Shown: positions 34,967 through 47,389 of the stretch, in pieces | Layout of the letters: every line of letters starts with the position of its first letter | Position numbering within the stretch: position 1 is the stretch's first letter | NCBI RefSeq assembly: GCF_020520425.1 | Contig: NC_079492.1 | Span: forward strand, 142,356,361 to 142,420,360 | Source: Spinacia oleracea | Taxonomy: Eukaryota; Streptophyta; Magnoliopsida; Caryophyllales; Amaranthaceae | DNA: 64,000 nucleotides | Reading direction: 5' to 3' | Position numbers and translations under genes: made by a program | Notes under the pieces: generated by a model | Databases searched by the model: none | Seen by the model: the letters and a program-made list of their open reading frames with translations, nothing else | What the model was told of the DNA's origin: nothing

Positions 34967-37900
34967 ATGGTTAATGATGTTGTTAACAACAATGACGACG
35001 ATATGATGGTGCGGTCAGATTCAGAATCTGACCAAGAGGAGCACCCTCAATCGATGGCGAGGTCACAGCCAAGCAGAGCTACGACCGCCACAAACGCAGG
35101 ACCTCCGATTCCAACTAGGGAAGAGCTCACTGCGGCCATGACCATCATGCAAAACTTCCTCTTCAATGAGAAGCAGCAAGGATTGGCAAAGGACCGCAGA
35201 GAAGAGAGGAGGACCAGGCGAAGGCTGAACGAGCCACTCAGTGTAGAAGTGTCCAGACCCGAACGAGAACTCCTTCCCTTGACAGGTACACACTTGACGT
35301 CGAGGTGGATGGAAAGCACGTGGGACACCCAAAAAAGGGCACAACAGCAACCAGATTGGTTTGCGAGACCATCGCCTACTCCAACAGCTCTCCAAAGCGA
35401 ATCGACTACTCGTAACACTCGGATCCGAAGCTCGGTGCTCAGCAGGTTGAGGCCCTCGGTCCACTCAAGGTTAAGACCTTCGATCCATACGAGACTCGGG
35501 GTAGGTGAGTCAAGAAGATCTGGCGAACGACCCGAGGTCAGTAGCCGAGAAAGAAGAAGAGACAGGAGGCATGATCGAACCCCTAGCCCCCATCGTACGC
35601 CCGAACGTTCTAATCACAGAACCTCGGCAAACGAAGGCATCAGGGCTAGACTCGGGAAAAGAATCATGACTCCCACGTCATCCCCTTTCTCGGACGAGCT
35701 GATCATGGAAGAAATACCGAAGGTAAGACTGCCAGCGCACCTAACCTACAGCGGAATCACAGATCCGAGGGATCATGTCATCTCCTACGAGCAGCAAATG
35801 TTCTTGAGCCCCTACTCCGAAGCATGTTGGTGTAAATATTTCCCAACCACGCTAACCGGAGTGGCGGGAGAGTGGTTCAGATCGCTGCCGAAGGGATCGA
35901 TCAAGAGCTGGAAAAAACTGAAAAAGAGATTCTGCACACAGTTCGTGAGCAACAATCGCCCCGAGCGAACCACAGCAGAACTGACCTCAATCCAACAAGA
36001 AAGAGACGAAAGTCTAAGAGAATTCATGGCCAGATTCATGAAGGAATCAACAAACATACCAAACTTGCAGCCAGACGTAGCCATCTTCGCTTTGAAACAC
36101 GCGCTCCAGGAAGGGAAGTTCCGTGACGAACTCTCAATGAAGAACCCCTCCAGAATAGCTGACGTGCTCCAAATGGCCGATGCGTTCATCAGAACCGAAG
36201 AGTTCAACAAGGCCGCTGCAAGATTGAAAGGATCGTCGGATCCGAGAGACACAAAGAATACCCAGAGCAAGCCCGATGGCAGCTCAAGGAAGGGGAAAGA
36301 GAAAGTAGGAGCTAGAGAGATGAGCCCGAAGAAAGACGGGAGAAGGGGTGAACTTCAACCCAAATACACCAACTACACTCCACTAGCTCTGCCCCGAAAA
36401 GAGATATTTAGCCTCAACAGAAATGATGAAAAGTGGAAACTACCTGGGAAGCTCAAGTCCAACCCAGCTCGGAGAAACAAGAACAAATGGTGCGAGTTTC
36501 ATGATGACTTCGGTCACCACACCGAAGAATGCAACTCGCTGAAAGACAACATTGAGGACCTCGTTCGCCGAGGCTACCTGAAACAGTACTTGTTAGACCG
36601 AAGGGAGGAAAAAGAAAAGGCCGCAAGTGGCAAACAACACGAACAACCCCAGAAGAGGGTCTACGAAGCAACAGGGCACAAGAAGAATGACATCCTAGTG
36701 GTGTTCGGGGGACAGAAGTCTGGCCAAGCCAGCAAGAAACACCTAAGAGCCCTCTCCCATCGGGTCAACTTCAGCGCGGTGGGAGACAACCAGCCACACC
36801 CCCCGAACATGACCTTCACTGCTGATGATTGCTTCGGAGTCCAGTACAAACATGACGATCCTCTAGTCATTTCCATGGACCTCAATAACCACAACGTACA
36901 TCGAGTGTTAGTCGACGGAGGAAGTGCCGTCAATATCATCTTCAGAAACTGCTTCGAGCAGCTGATCCTCGAAGAACCAGAGGAAGCACTGACGAAAGTC
37001 AGTTATCCTCTGATCGGATTCAACGGATCCGCAACTATCCCTCGAGGAAAGATCACCCTGCCAGTCACGGTGGGCGAAGGCCAAGCAGCAAAAACCCTTC
37101 GGGACGAATTTCTGGTGATGGACTGCGACTCCGTATACAACGTAATCATGGGAAGAACCATGATTCACAAGATGCAAGCAGTCCCCTCCACATACCATCA
37201 GCTGATGATATACGTCTCGGATGCAGGATTCGCCGAACGAATCAGAGGTGATCAAGAAGTGGCGAGAAGAACCTGCCACACTGCTGTCCAAAAACCCAAA
37301 CTAGGGGACGGCCCCGAGGAAGAAATAGGAGCCACGGGAGAGGAAAGCGAGGCAAAAAGGAGAAGAGCAAGCACGAGCAGCCTATCTCCCGCAGAAGTTG
37401 ATGCTCGCCCCGAAACCCTGTCTCCTGAGCCAGATCAAGAAATGGAGGATATCTTCCTCGAAGATAATTCAGACAGGAGCGTCCGAATAGGCAAGGGCCT
37501 AAGCTCGGGGCTCCGAATCGATTTGATCCGACTACTCAGGGATCACAAAGACATCTTTGCATGGTCAGCAGCAGATATGCCAGGGATAAATCCGAAGCTG
37601 ATTTGTCACAAGCTGGACGTCAACGCTGAAGCTCGGCCAATCAAGCAAAAAAAGAGAAATTACTCCTCGGAGAAAAACAAAGCCATCGCCGAGGAGGTAA
37701 AAAAGTTGCAAGAGGCCGGATTCATCGAACCATGCATGTATCCGAAGTGGCTGGCCAACGTGGTGATGGTCAAAAAAGCGAACGGCTCATGGCGAATGTG
37801 CGTAGATTTCACAGATCTGAACCGAGCCTGCCCCAAAGACTGCTATCCCCTGCCAAGGATAGATCAATTGGTTGACTCCACCAGCGGCCATGCACTGCTC

Positions 37901-40720
37901 AGCTTCATGGATGCCTTTTCAGGCTACCACCAAGTATTCATGCACCCCGATGACAGGGCAAAGACAGCGTTCATCACAAGCGCAGGAGTGTTCAACTACA
38001 AAATGATGCCTTTCGGCTTGAAAAATGCCGGAGCCACCTACCAGAGGTTAGTTGATCACGTCTTCGCCAACCAGAAAGGGAGGAACGTGGAGGTCTACGT
38101 GGATGACTCCATCGTAAAAAGCATCAAGGAGGAAGACCATGTCAAAGACTTGGCAGAGACCTTCGGAAATCTGAGGAAATACAGCATGAAGCTGAACCCA
38201 AAAAAATGCGTCTTCGGGGTGAAGTTAGGGAAGTTCCTCGGATTCATGGTGAGCGAAAGAGGAATTGATGCGAACCCAGACAAAGTCCAAGCGGCATTGG
38301 ATTTACCCGAGCCGAAGACCAAGAGAGATGTGCAGAGGCTAACCGGCAGGTTAGCCGCACTAACAAGGTTCATATCAAAAGCCTCGGACAAGGGAGCCCC
38401 CTTCTTCAAAGCACTGAAACCAAAGAACCTCCCCGGAGGAGAAGCAGAACCAGTCAAGAAAAAGGGGGTCCCGAGGAAAGTGGATCCCGAACTGATATGG
38501 GAACAGGAGCAAAAAGAAGCTTTTCAGCAGCTCAGAGCCCACCTAGCTCAACTGCCGATACTGGCCAGACCAAAGGAGGGGGAAACCCTGTACCTATATG
38601 TCGCAGTTAGCCCTGGAACCGTCAGCGCAGTGCTTCTTCGGGAAGAAGAAAAGAAGCAACAGCCAATCTACTTCACCAGCCGAACACTCACAGGGGCCGA
38701 AACCCGGTACCCGCTCATCGAGAAAGTCGCATATGCAGTAGTGGTAGCTGCACGAAAACTGAGGCCATACTTCGACTCCCACCAGATCACAGTACTAACT
38801 GACCAACCGCTCGAGAAAGTACTCGACAAAATAGAGAGGTCAGGAAGATTGGCTGCCTGGGCCTTCGAACTATCAGAGTTCGGCATCAAATATCAGCCGA
38901 GGACAGCAATCAAAGCACAAGCATTGGCAGACTTCTTGGCCGAGTGCTCATACCAGGAAATGCTGGATGATACGAAAAGCACTTGGGAGGTCTTCACTGA
39001 CGGATCTTCCACAATAAACGGCTCAGGAGCAGGAGTTGTACTAATCCCCCCGGCGGGGAAAAGCATAGAGTATGCATTGAAGTTCGGCTTCAAAGCAACT
39101 AACAACGAGGCCGAATATGAGGCCGCAATCGCAGGAATAGAGCTTTGCTTATCCCTGGAGGCCGAGCATGTTTGCCTCAAAACTGATTCCCAGCTTGTAG
39201 CCAACCAGATCCGAGGGGAGTATGAGGCCAAATGGCCCAGCATGACAGCCTATTTAGCAAAAATTAAATCCTTAACGTCAAAGTTAAGATCCTTTGAAGT
39301 CATCCTCATCCCCCGAGGACAAAACACGCAAGCAGACGCACTGTCAAAACTCGCAAGCTCAACACTCATCGACCTAAACAGGTCGGTCCACGTGGAAGTT
39401 CACCAAGAGAGAAGCATTGACTTGCTACCCACCGCAGTATGCAGTTTACGTACCGAACCTAGCTGGATGGACGCAGTAGTTGCATACAAAGAAAGGGGAG
39501 AACTTCCCGAAGATAAGCTGCAGGCGAGAAAACTGAAAAGATTCAACAAATGGTTCATCATCAGCGCCGAATGAGAGCTCATGAGGAAATCATTCTCTGC
39601 TCCGCTGCTAAAATGTGTGGGTCCAACAGACGCTGACTACATCCTAAGGGAAATCCACCTCGGGATATGCGGAAACCACATCGGAGGTAGGACATTGGCA
39701 CATAAAGCCCTTCGGGCTGGGTACTGGTGGCCCACTATGGTTTCCGAGGCAAAGCAGATGGCAAGGAAATGCGAGAAATGCCAAAAGTTCGCACCAGCCA
39801 TCCATCAACCAGCTCAAACCCTACAATCAACACTGTATCCCTTACCATTCGCACAGTGGGGGTTAGACATCATTGGTCCCTTCCCCTCAGCGACAAACCA
39901 GAAGAAGTGGTTGATTGTAGGAGTCGACTATTTTAGCAAATGGATCGAAGCCGAAGCTGTCTCCTCCATCACCGAACCTCAGGTCCGCAAGTTCATATGG
40001 CAGAACATCATCACAAGGTTCGGCATACCAAGACTGATGGTCTTCGACCACGGGAAACAGTTCGACAACACCCCGTTGCAAAAGTGGTGCAAACAGTTCG
40101 GCATACACCTAGCTTACTCGGCAGTCTGCCACCCACAAAGCAACGGGCAAGCCGAAGCTGCTAACAAACTCATCCTCAATGCACTCAAGAAAAGAGTCGA
40201 GGATGACAAAAACAAGTGGTTAGAAGAACTACCCGGAACGCTATGGTCCCTTCGGACCACTGAGAAAGAAGCTACCGGGCAAACACCGTTCCACCTTGTA
40301 TATGGATCCGAAGCTGTAATCTCCGTGGAAATCGAAACAGAAAGCCTGAGGATCCAGGCATACAACAGGTATGATGGGCTCCAGGGAGAAAGCAACAACC
40401 AACTTCTGTCTGAAGCTCTCGATCTACTGGACGAAGCTCGGAACGATGCAAGGACACTCAACGCAGCCTATTTGCAGAGGGTCAACAAGCATTATAACCG
40501 AAGAGTCAACGCCAGACCCCTAAAAGTCGGTGATCTAGTGCTCAGAAACGCCGCCTCGGTTCATAAAGGACGGATCCATGGCAAACTCTCAGCCACTTGG
40601 GAAGGACCATACATCATCCATTCCGAAAAGAGGCCAGGCACGTTTATGCTGAAACAGTTAGATGGAACAATCTTGAAGAACCATTGGAATACCGATGTTC
40701 TCAAAAAGTATTTTGTATGA
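34967..40720 (+). pseudogene. gag-pol polyprotein of the gypsy element, one in-frame stop
   Basis: I chose the ATG at 34967; the frame is open upstream only through the LTR. Domains: disordered Arg-rich N-terminus; Retrotrans_gag (TGVAGEWFRSLPKGSI, about 35840-35900); the Tat-type motif CEFHDDFGHHTEEC (about 36490-36530); protease with LVDGGSAVNIIF (about 36910); RT with KDCYPLPRIDQLVD and YVDD (about 38095); first RNase H with YFTSRTLTGAETRYP; second RNase H with FTDGSSTINGSGAG and NNEAEYEA (about 38995-39350); integrase with a zinc finger (CEKCQKF) and core (GLDIIGPF, FDHGKQFDN, SNGQAEAANK). TGA at 39572-39574 lies between RNase H and integrase in the same frame; all else is open to TGA at about 40720. 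In the second integrase motif His replaces the usual Asn. Confidence 0.92.
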
Positions 40721-41111
40721 TCTCTGTCTGTAGACCAAGTAAGTTGTTTAATGAGAAGAGGAAAGCCATTGGCACCATGTGTTTCATTAAACTTATCTCT
40801 ATATTTATTGTCCCCTTATATATATATGCAGCCTCGGATCTGATCAATCCGAGACTAAAAACAGGTTGACTTTGTCCATTCCTTGATAAAATGCAAGAAA
40901 TGACCAAATCATACACTTCAGGGAATCGTCCAGAATCCTCGGATTCGCGATAACCAAATAAAACTTGTTCGCCACAAACAGTCGCTCGAATCAAGTTATA
41001 AAACTCCGGCTCAGATCCACGGATCGCCGAAGGCATAACTAAGAGGCAGACTAGCGATCTCTTGCCCAGGTTTCCGAACCACAAGAGATCGGAAGAACAA
41101 TCCAAACCTCT

Positions 41112-41440
41112 GAGCAGATCGACGGATTTGAAGAGTCTGGAAACTAAAGAGTCTCTTAGCAGATCTACGGATTTGAAGAACTCGCAAAACTAAAGAGTCT
41201 CTTAGCAGATCTACGGATTTGAAGAACTCGCAAAACTAAAGAGTCTCTTAGCAGATCTACGGATTTGAAGAACTCGCAAAATTAAAGAGTCTCTTAGCAG
41301 ATCTACGGATTTGAAGAACTCGCAAAACTAAAGAGTCTCTTAGCAGATCTACGGATTTGAAGAACTCGCAAAGTTAAAAAGTCTCTTAACAGATCTACGG
41401 ATTTAAAGAGCTCGCAAGGTCAAAAGGTTTTTAGCAAGTC
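41112..41440. repeat. 46-bp tandem repeat, about 7 copies, in the gypsy element
   Basis: The unit begins AGCAGATCTACGGATTTGAA and recurs every 46 bp from about 41113 to 41435. Central copies are almost identical and edge copies decayed. Tat-lineage elements often carry tandem repeats between pol and the 3' LTR. Confidence 0.93.
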
Positions 41441-41774
41441 TACAGAAAGAGGAGCTCGAAAAATCTACGGATTCAAAGACCTAAAATTGCGAAAGTACAA
41501 AGTTGAAAAGAAGCAGCCAAGTAACAAACAATCATTTTTTATTCAATATTTGGGGGGAGTACAAATACATTGAAAACCTCAAAAATTGAAAACAAAATGA
41601 AACAGTTAAAATCGGCAGCCATCAACAGACAATACCGGCCTACCGAAGTACTAAAGAAAACAAAAAGAAATGAGTACAACGCAGCGCCGAGGCAAAAGGG
41701 GGGAAAGGCAAGCACATGTTCGGAAGTCCTCAACTGGAACCGACCGACTCTGAAGAAGACGACTGCCCGAATCC

Positions 41775-44700
41775 CTAACTCTTGGGAGTCTCAGGAGCAG
41801 CCCCTAGGGGAGCATCCTTCGAAGAACCCCCAGCAGTAGTGTCACCTTCGGAAGACGCCTTCTGGGCCCGAGCCTCTGCAAGAGCAGCTTGACGTTCAGC
41901 TTCAGCTTCGTCTCGATCGGCCTGGCACTCCACCAAGTGATCCTGGGCCCTCATCCAGAGCGGAACCTTCTCATTCCAAGGGAAATGAGGCATGTGCTTC
42001 GCAAACATGCGCCGAGCACCCAGGATGCCATTCCAGTATTGCTCTCTACACTGATCAGCAGTGTAGAGGTCAACTCTCTCTTGCTCCAACTTCCGAATGG
42101 CCGCATCCTTCTCTCGGATCTTCAGCTGGAGAACGGGCACCTTGTCAGCTTGATTCTGAATAATCTCCCGATGCTTGACAAACTGCTGAAGCCTCGCCTC
42201 CGCTTCCTGGCTCTGCTTAATGGCCGCCTCAAATTTAGACGTCATCTCCTTGAGAAGACTATCTTTTTCTTCAAGTTCGCTCGCAAACTTGGCGGCCATT
42301 TCTTTCCTCTCCTTGTCGAAGGAAGCTATCTTTTCAGCATCCTCCTCGACTTGGAAAGTGAGCTTCCCAACTTCGGCCCCGATCTGCTCAGCCGACTCCC
42401 TAGCCTCACGACTGTACTGAAGGTACAGTTGCTTGACCTCCACCAGCTCGGCGAAGAGCTGCCCAGCCTTCTGGTCCAAGATAGGGATATCACGAGCATA
42501 AGCCTCCTGATATCTCCTCAGTTGTCTCTCCTCAACCGAGCTACACTCGGAAGCGAACGAGGACCAGAAAACAGCCTGGGAAAGAAGAAAAGATGAGAAA
42601 AGATGAGGAAAGAAGAAAACAACAAACCAAAAACGGAACTCAAAACAGAATTTCCGACACTTACCTCATTCAGATAATATTGGGCCATCATAGCTGGGTT
42701 CCTCTCCTCAGCTCCAGGAACCCTCCACTGCGGGTTGGCCCGAAGAAGATTCTCCCGTGCAGCTTCGGGACCCACCAAAGATCCCACGTGAGCCATGGGG
42801 TTCTCCCCCAAAACCGGAGCTCTAGCATAGCGAGCCATCGCCTCCCTTACCTCCTCGGGGATCCGTTTCAGCGGAACATCCGAGCAAGGGTCAGCGTGGA
42901 TCAGTCTATCCAGGGCCGAGGTCGAAGTAGAGCCCAAGGTCGAATGGCGCCTCTTCCTCGTCAGACCCTGTTCGGGTTGCTCCTCCTCAGCAGAAGGGAC
43001 CTCCTTCTCAGCTTCGGGAACCTCTATGTGAGCTTCGGTGAGATCCACCATCTCCTTATCTGGACTTTTCTCCCTTTCGAGAGAAACGTCAGCAGACTCC
43101 TCCTTCTGCTCGGCCACAATAGGGACATCCGAACCAGGAACAAGGTCGGCTTCAATCGCCTCCATCACCTTGGTTATATCCTGGATCTCGATCCCTAAAG
43201 CAGCAGACGACTTCAGCGGAGAGGGGATGGTATCTTCCTCAGCCAACGGTTGGTCCACGGGCGGCGGTTCCGCAACCACCACACTCTTCAACTTCTGCCC
43301 TGGCAAGGGCATGAAGTGAAGGAGATTTTTGGGAGGAGGCATGACTTCCGAAACCGCTTCCTACAGGGCAAACGCTCAAAGGTCAGTTTCGGAAAAAGAG
43401 AGAACGGACTACAAAAAGCTCCAAGTCAGAACAAATACCTTCTCCGAGGACTGAGAAGCCTTCGCTTTCTTCGGATGCGCGGAAGGCCTCAAAAGAGTGC
43501 TACCCTTCCTTTTGCGCTGATCCTAAACAGAGGAGACCAAGGGTCAATAAATGTAAAAGAAGACAAAGGAAGGAATAAAGAAAAAACCGTGAAGTACCCG
43601 GTTCCTAGATAAAGAGATATCTATCCGAGCCGGAGATGAAACCGAAGGAACGGCACGCGGCACAGCGTCAGTCCCAGGACCCTAAAAAGATGGTCCAGGA
43701 CCAAGACGTTAGCCGACGGCCAACCAGAAAGAAAGACAAACAAAAGACTTCGAGATATAGAAACACTCACCGGATCCGAGGTTGTCCTCAAATCAGGGAG
43801 CACGACCTTCACTGGAACAGCTTCGGGAGAAGAGGCAGAATCCCACGGATCAGCTCGAACTTCAGATATCCGAGCGACACCCGACGGAGACAGCACGTAA
43901 TCCTTCAAGCGAGGATTACGAGGATTCTCTTTTCCGAACTTGTAATCAGGAGCCGAGTCGTGAATGGTCTTCAGATCCAAAGAAATGCCCAAGACCACAG
44001 GATCAACGCAGCTAAAGCCGTACTCTGCAGAAACAAAGCACAAAACAAAGTCAATAAAACGAGACAAAAAGGAGGAGGACAAACTTACTAAAGCACGGTC
44101 CCAGCCGAAAGACACCTACCCCTGTCAAAAATCCTGCTGAGACCGGCAACAGCAAGAATGTCCTCCCGCAAGATATAGTTGAGGTTCGGGAGCCAGTTGG
44201 ACGGCAGTTTGTAGTTGTCCTCCCGAGCCAAAAACCACTGGAGGAGATCCACGTAGTGGTGATGGTTCCGATCCGGAGCAGCCACGCTTCGCATATCAGG
44301 ATCAGGAGTCACAAACCACTTCGGAGGGCGGTAAAAATGTGGATGCTTCGGATCTGTCGGCACACGAACGAACAACCATTCCGTCTTCCAATTATGATCA
44401 GAGCTGAGGTAAGGGTAGGCCGTAATGTAGTTCGGCTCCCCCTTCCTTCGGGACCTTTTGTTGATGATGGTCCACCAACCATACCCATCCCCCTTGGAAG
44501 CGTGGTTGAAAGACAGATCGTGCAGATCCCGAAACACGGCAACAGAACAGGGAAAGTTAATAAAATCGCACACCCATCTAAATCCGATGATGTGCCTCAT
44601 AGATTTGGGGGTAAGTTGGGCCAAACTGATGTTGTACGACACCAGGAGCTCGGAAATGAAGGGATCCAAAGGAAAGCGGAGACCGTTCTCCAAATGATGA

Positions 44701-45194
44701 GTATACACAGAGATGAACCCCCTCGGCGGATGAGTCACCCGAGGACGCTCCTGGTCGGGAAGCTCGCACCAGTACCCCAAGGCGTGCTGGATTCCGTATA
44801 ACTCTTCGGCCCTCCGATGGTAGTTCCCCAGCTTCGCCTCCACCAACCAGTCACCACTGACCGATTTTTCCAAAGGACCATCGATCTTAGTGGTCTCATG
44901 CAGAATCGGGGCATACTTGCCCTGCGGATCAGCTTCAGTCCAATGAACTGGAAACTCAGGGTAAGAGCGGCGCACACCCGAAGAACAAGCTTTCTTACCA
45001 GAAGTGGCGCGTTCAGACATGCTAGACCCGCCAACAACATCATCTTTGGAAGCATCCCAACCAGTCGAACGCCTCTCCACCGGCCTCTCCGAAGGCCGAC
45101 CCCTCGAAGTTTTCGGTAACCTTCCCGAAGGCACGTTCTCCCTCTCACTAGAGGAGCCAACGACGAACTTGCTTTTGCCCCTATTCTTTGCCAT
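41775..45194 (-). CDS. Antisense spliced accessory gene of the gypsy element (six exons)
   Basis: A minus-strand gene with exons 45194-44120, 44024-43771, 43681-43598, 43522-43439, 43360-42665 and 42575-41775. All five introns are short (73-96 nt) with GT-AG borders, and exons join in frame, predicting 997 aa. Residues about 120-360 resemble the 'putative gypsy-type transposon' domain of plant repeats (PF04195-like: LRFPLDPFISELLVSYNISLAQL). The middle is acidic and Lys/Glu-rich with a basic KRKG and KKAK stretch. The C-terminus (about 740-960) is a long Glu/Lys/Gln-rich heptad region that looks coiled-coil. Function is unknown; antisense ORFs at this site are known in Tat elements. It is intact, while the sense gag-pol carries a stop. 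Confidence 0.78.
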
Positions 45195-45448
45195 GGCCGC
45201 GAATTCTCGGTCTAGGGTTGAGATTTAGGGGTAGAAGGAAAAACGAAGAAAAAAGGAGAATTCAGAAACAAATTACCTTTTTCCGAAGCGGAATTCGCCG
45301 ATAAAACGAACAACACAAGTTCCCGAAGTCTAAAGTTGGCCGAATTTCGTAGATCTGAAGAAACAAATTGCACTGCGATCGCCGGAATTTAGAGAGAGAA
45401 TGGGTTTGAAAGAAGGAGTAAAAAGTTCAAAAAGAGCAAAGCACCCAG

Positions 45449-45456
45449 TATTTATA
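45449..45456 (-). promoter_or_regulatory. Probable TATA box for the antisense gene
   Basis: TATAAATA on the minus strand (TATTTATA on plus), about 255 bp upstream of the ATG at 45194 and outside the 3' LTR. A CT-rich leader (CTTCTTTC, TTCTCTCTCT) follows it. This implies that the antisense gene has its own promoter. Confidence 0.5.
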
Positions 45457-45635
45457 GAAAAGAAAAGGGGCGCATCAACTTCCTCAACCCACGATCTCCA
45501 CGACACAATACAACTCCCAACACTTGTCATCAATGCAAATCATCCCTTTTCAAAAAAAGAGAGGGAACTTTCGGACTTCTGACAGCTGGAAACCCACCCA
45601 TTTAATTCTAAATGGACCAGGTCTGGGGGGCATGT

Positions 45636-46061
45636 TGTTTGGGCTCCCAATTGATTCTCAATTGGGCCACTAAGTCCAAAGCCCAATGGCTCTAAACAAA
45701 CAGCATCAAACCTACCAATGGCTAGTCAGCCATCCATCAAGGCCCAAGGCCCAAAGGCAATAAATGACCTATGGGCATTTATTATGCAAACACTATAAAT
45801 AGGCCGCCAAGGCTCACACCTCAAGGTACGTCCAATTTATCGCCTTAAGACTACTCTTCTAGAGAACTTCTCTCTAGAATCCGAGCATCGTTCTTACTTA
45901 GGCATCGGAGGGGCTTTCCTCGGAAACACCCCCGAGGCTAGTGACTTTGCTCTTGTGCAGGTGAATTCGGACTCTACTCATTCAAACAAGCAAGATCTTC
46001 AACACATACAAAAGGGCCTTCATTCGAAGCCCATTGTTTCCATATTTACAACACCGGAACA
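45636..46061 (+). repeat. 3' LTR of the gypsy element
   Basis: 426 bp, same ends as the 5' LTR, preceded by the purine tract AGGTCTGGGGGGCATGT. It differs from the 5' LTR by A-to-G and A-to-C changes near 45758 and 45770. Confidence 0.93.
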
Positions 46062-46256
46062 TTTTGTATTTTTATAATTTTTACAGTTCTATAGTTCGAT
46101 ATATTAATGGTACGAAATGTGATTTGGAAACCGCGAAAATAGTGAGTTGTGTAGAACAAAGGGATCAGAGTGCTAATACTACGTAGATTTTGTATTGTAC
46201 TTGTCACACAACACATAGTTGTTGTATTTTATTCGTCCTTAAGTTAGGTTGATATA

Positions 46257-46843
46257 CTCCCTCCGTCCCGGAATACTTGACCTGTTTTCCTTATCGGGTC
46301 GTCCCTTAATACTTGACCTGTTTCTAAAAATGGAAATATTCTAACAATATTATATTATTTCTCACTCCACCCCTATTAACCCACCTACCCCCTACTTCAT
46401 ACAAAAAATAATTAAAAATTCAACCCCTACTCTCCCCCAATGCCACCTCTTAACCCACCTCCCACCAATTACTTTAAAATAATACCCCACTATCAACTAC
46501 TACCTACTTCCTCCATTCGTATTTACATGACACAATTGTACTTTCGACACTATTCACACATGTTCCTTTGACTTACTTTTGTGATTTATACATAAGAAAA
46601 AACATAGTCGTGTGGGATCTTATTAGATTCGTCTCAATAAATATTTTTTAAAAATCAACTTTTTATAATTTTTACTTATCCATAATAAAAGATATTAACG
46701 TTTGAAATCGTGCATTGGCAAACGTGCCTAAATAATTGTGTCATTTAAAAAAGAATAGAGGAAGTATTAAATTAAATAAGTCAATTCAAGTCCCTTAAAC
46801 TCTGTGCCGGTCAAATCGGATCAAATATTCCGGGACGGGGGAG
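46257..46843. mobile_element. Stowaway-like MITE pair, one nested in the other
   Basis: The outer element runs from CTCCCTCCGTCCCGGAATAC to TATTCCGGGACGGGGGAG and is flanked by TA (46255-46256 and 46844-46845). Inside, 46507-46764 is a second MITE with ends CTTCCTCCATTCG and GAATAGAGGAAG, also flanked by TA (46505-46506 and 46765-46766). Confidence 0.75.
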
Positions 46844-47221
46844 TAGCATTTTATACCACACTGTACATTATACACAACAGGTCGTTCACCCTATTCATGA
46901 TCAGTTTGAGGTGGAAATATGAAAATTTAAAATATATTTTGAATGGTTAAGTCCGTTTTGAGCAACCTAGTTCAGGAGTGATTATAGCCTAGTTATGTTC
47001 TATAATCTATATTTTTTAAGATAAATAAAGCAAGTTTTCATTATAGCCTGTTATGTTCTATAATTAATGTATTGTAAATGAACCATGTTCAACTCATCAA
47101 TTATGTGTCGCTTAGTATCCATGTTTATTGGGAACAAGTGTACATGTTGCCAAAAAGTGTGCTTCACAGTATAGAGAAAGCACGTAGAGCTTTCTCGTGG
47201 AGTGGTGATTATAGTAGTCAG

Positions 47222-47389
47222 TGTTAGATTTATGAAAATTTCGTGAATTGGAGTGTATTCCATTGATCAAATATATAGGGATTACAATATGAGTCCTAAT
47301 AGAATTATGAACACTAATATGACTATAAGTCTAACATACATCAAATATCCTAAGAGATTAAATCTTAATAGATTTCTATCTCTATTAAA
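47222..47389 (-). repeat. 3' LTR of the degraded copia element
   Basis: About 168 bp, right after CTGCGGGGG on the minus strand, ending ATCTAACA. It is homologous to the solo LTR at 19090-19256 over its whole length. The expected TG start is mutated. Confidence 0.75.

Larger units (their letters stand above)
34471..46061 (+). mobile_element. Ty3/gypsy LTR retrotransposon, Tat lineage, complete with TSD
   Basis: 11,591 bp, LTRs of 426 bp at 34471-34896 and 45636-46061 (TGTTTGGG...CGGAACA) and a perfect 5-bp TSD, TTTTG (34466-34470 and 46062-46066). The LTRs differ at two positions by eye (near 34602 and 34617 versus their copies), so insertion was recent. The single gag-pol frame carries two RNase H domains. 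A tandem-repeat region and an antisense spliced gene lie between pol and the 3' LTR. Dual RNase H and an extra downstream gene are Tat-lineage traits. It sits 174 bp after the FAR stop codon. Confidence 0.95.

Noticed and set aside
35047..38457. Several antisense ORFs over gypsy gag-pol
   Set aside because: Shadows of the coding strand, unlike the spliced antisense gene at 41775-45194, which lies outside gag-pol.
41112..41440. CRISPR-like array of 46-bp units
   Set aside because: Units are contiguous tandem repeats without unique spacers, in a plant retrotransposon.
41889..45228. Plus-strand ORFs of 180-235 codons between gypsy pol and the 3' LTR
   Set aside because: They are opposite-strand shadows of the antisense exons; the minus strand has the splice signals and domain match.
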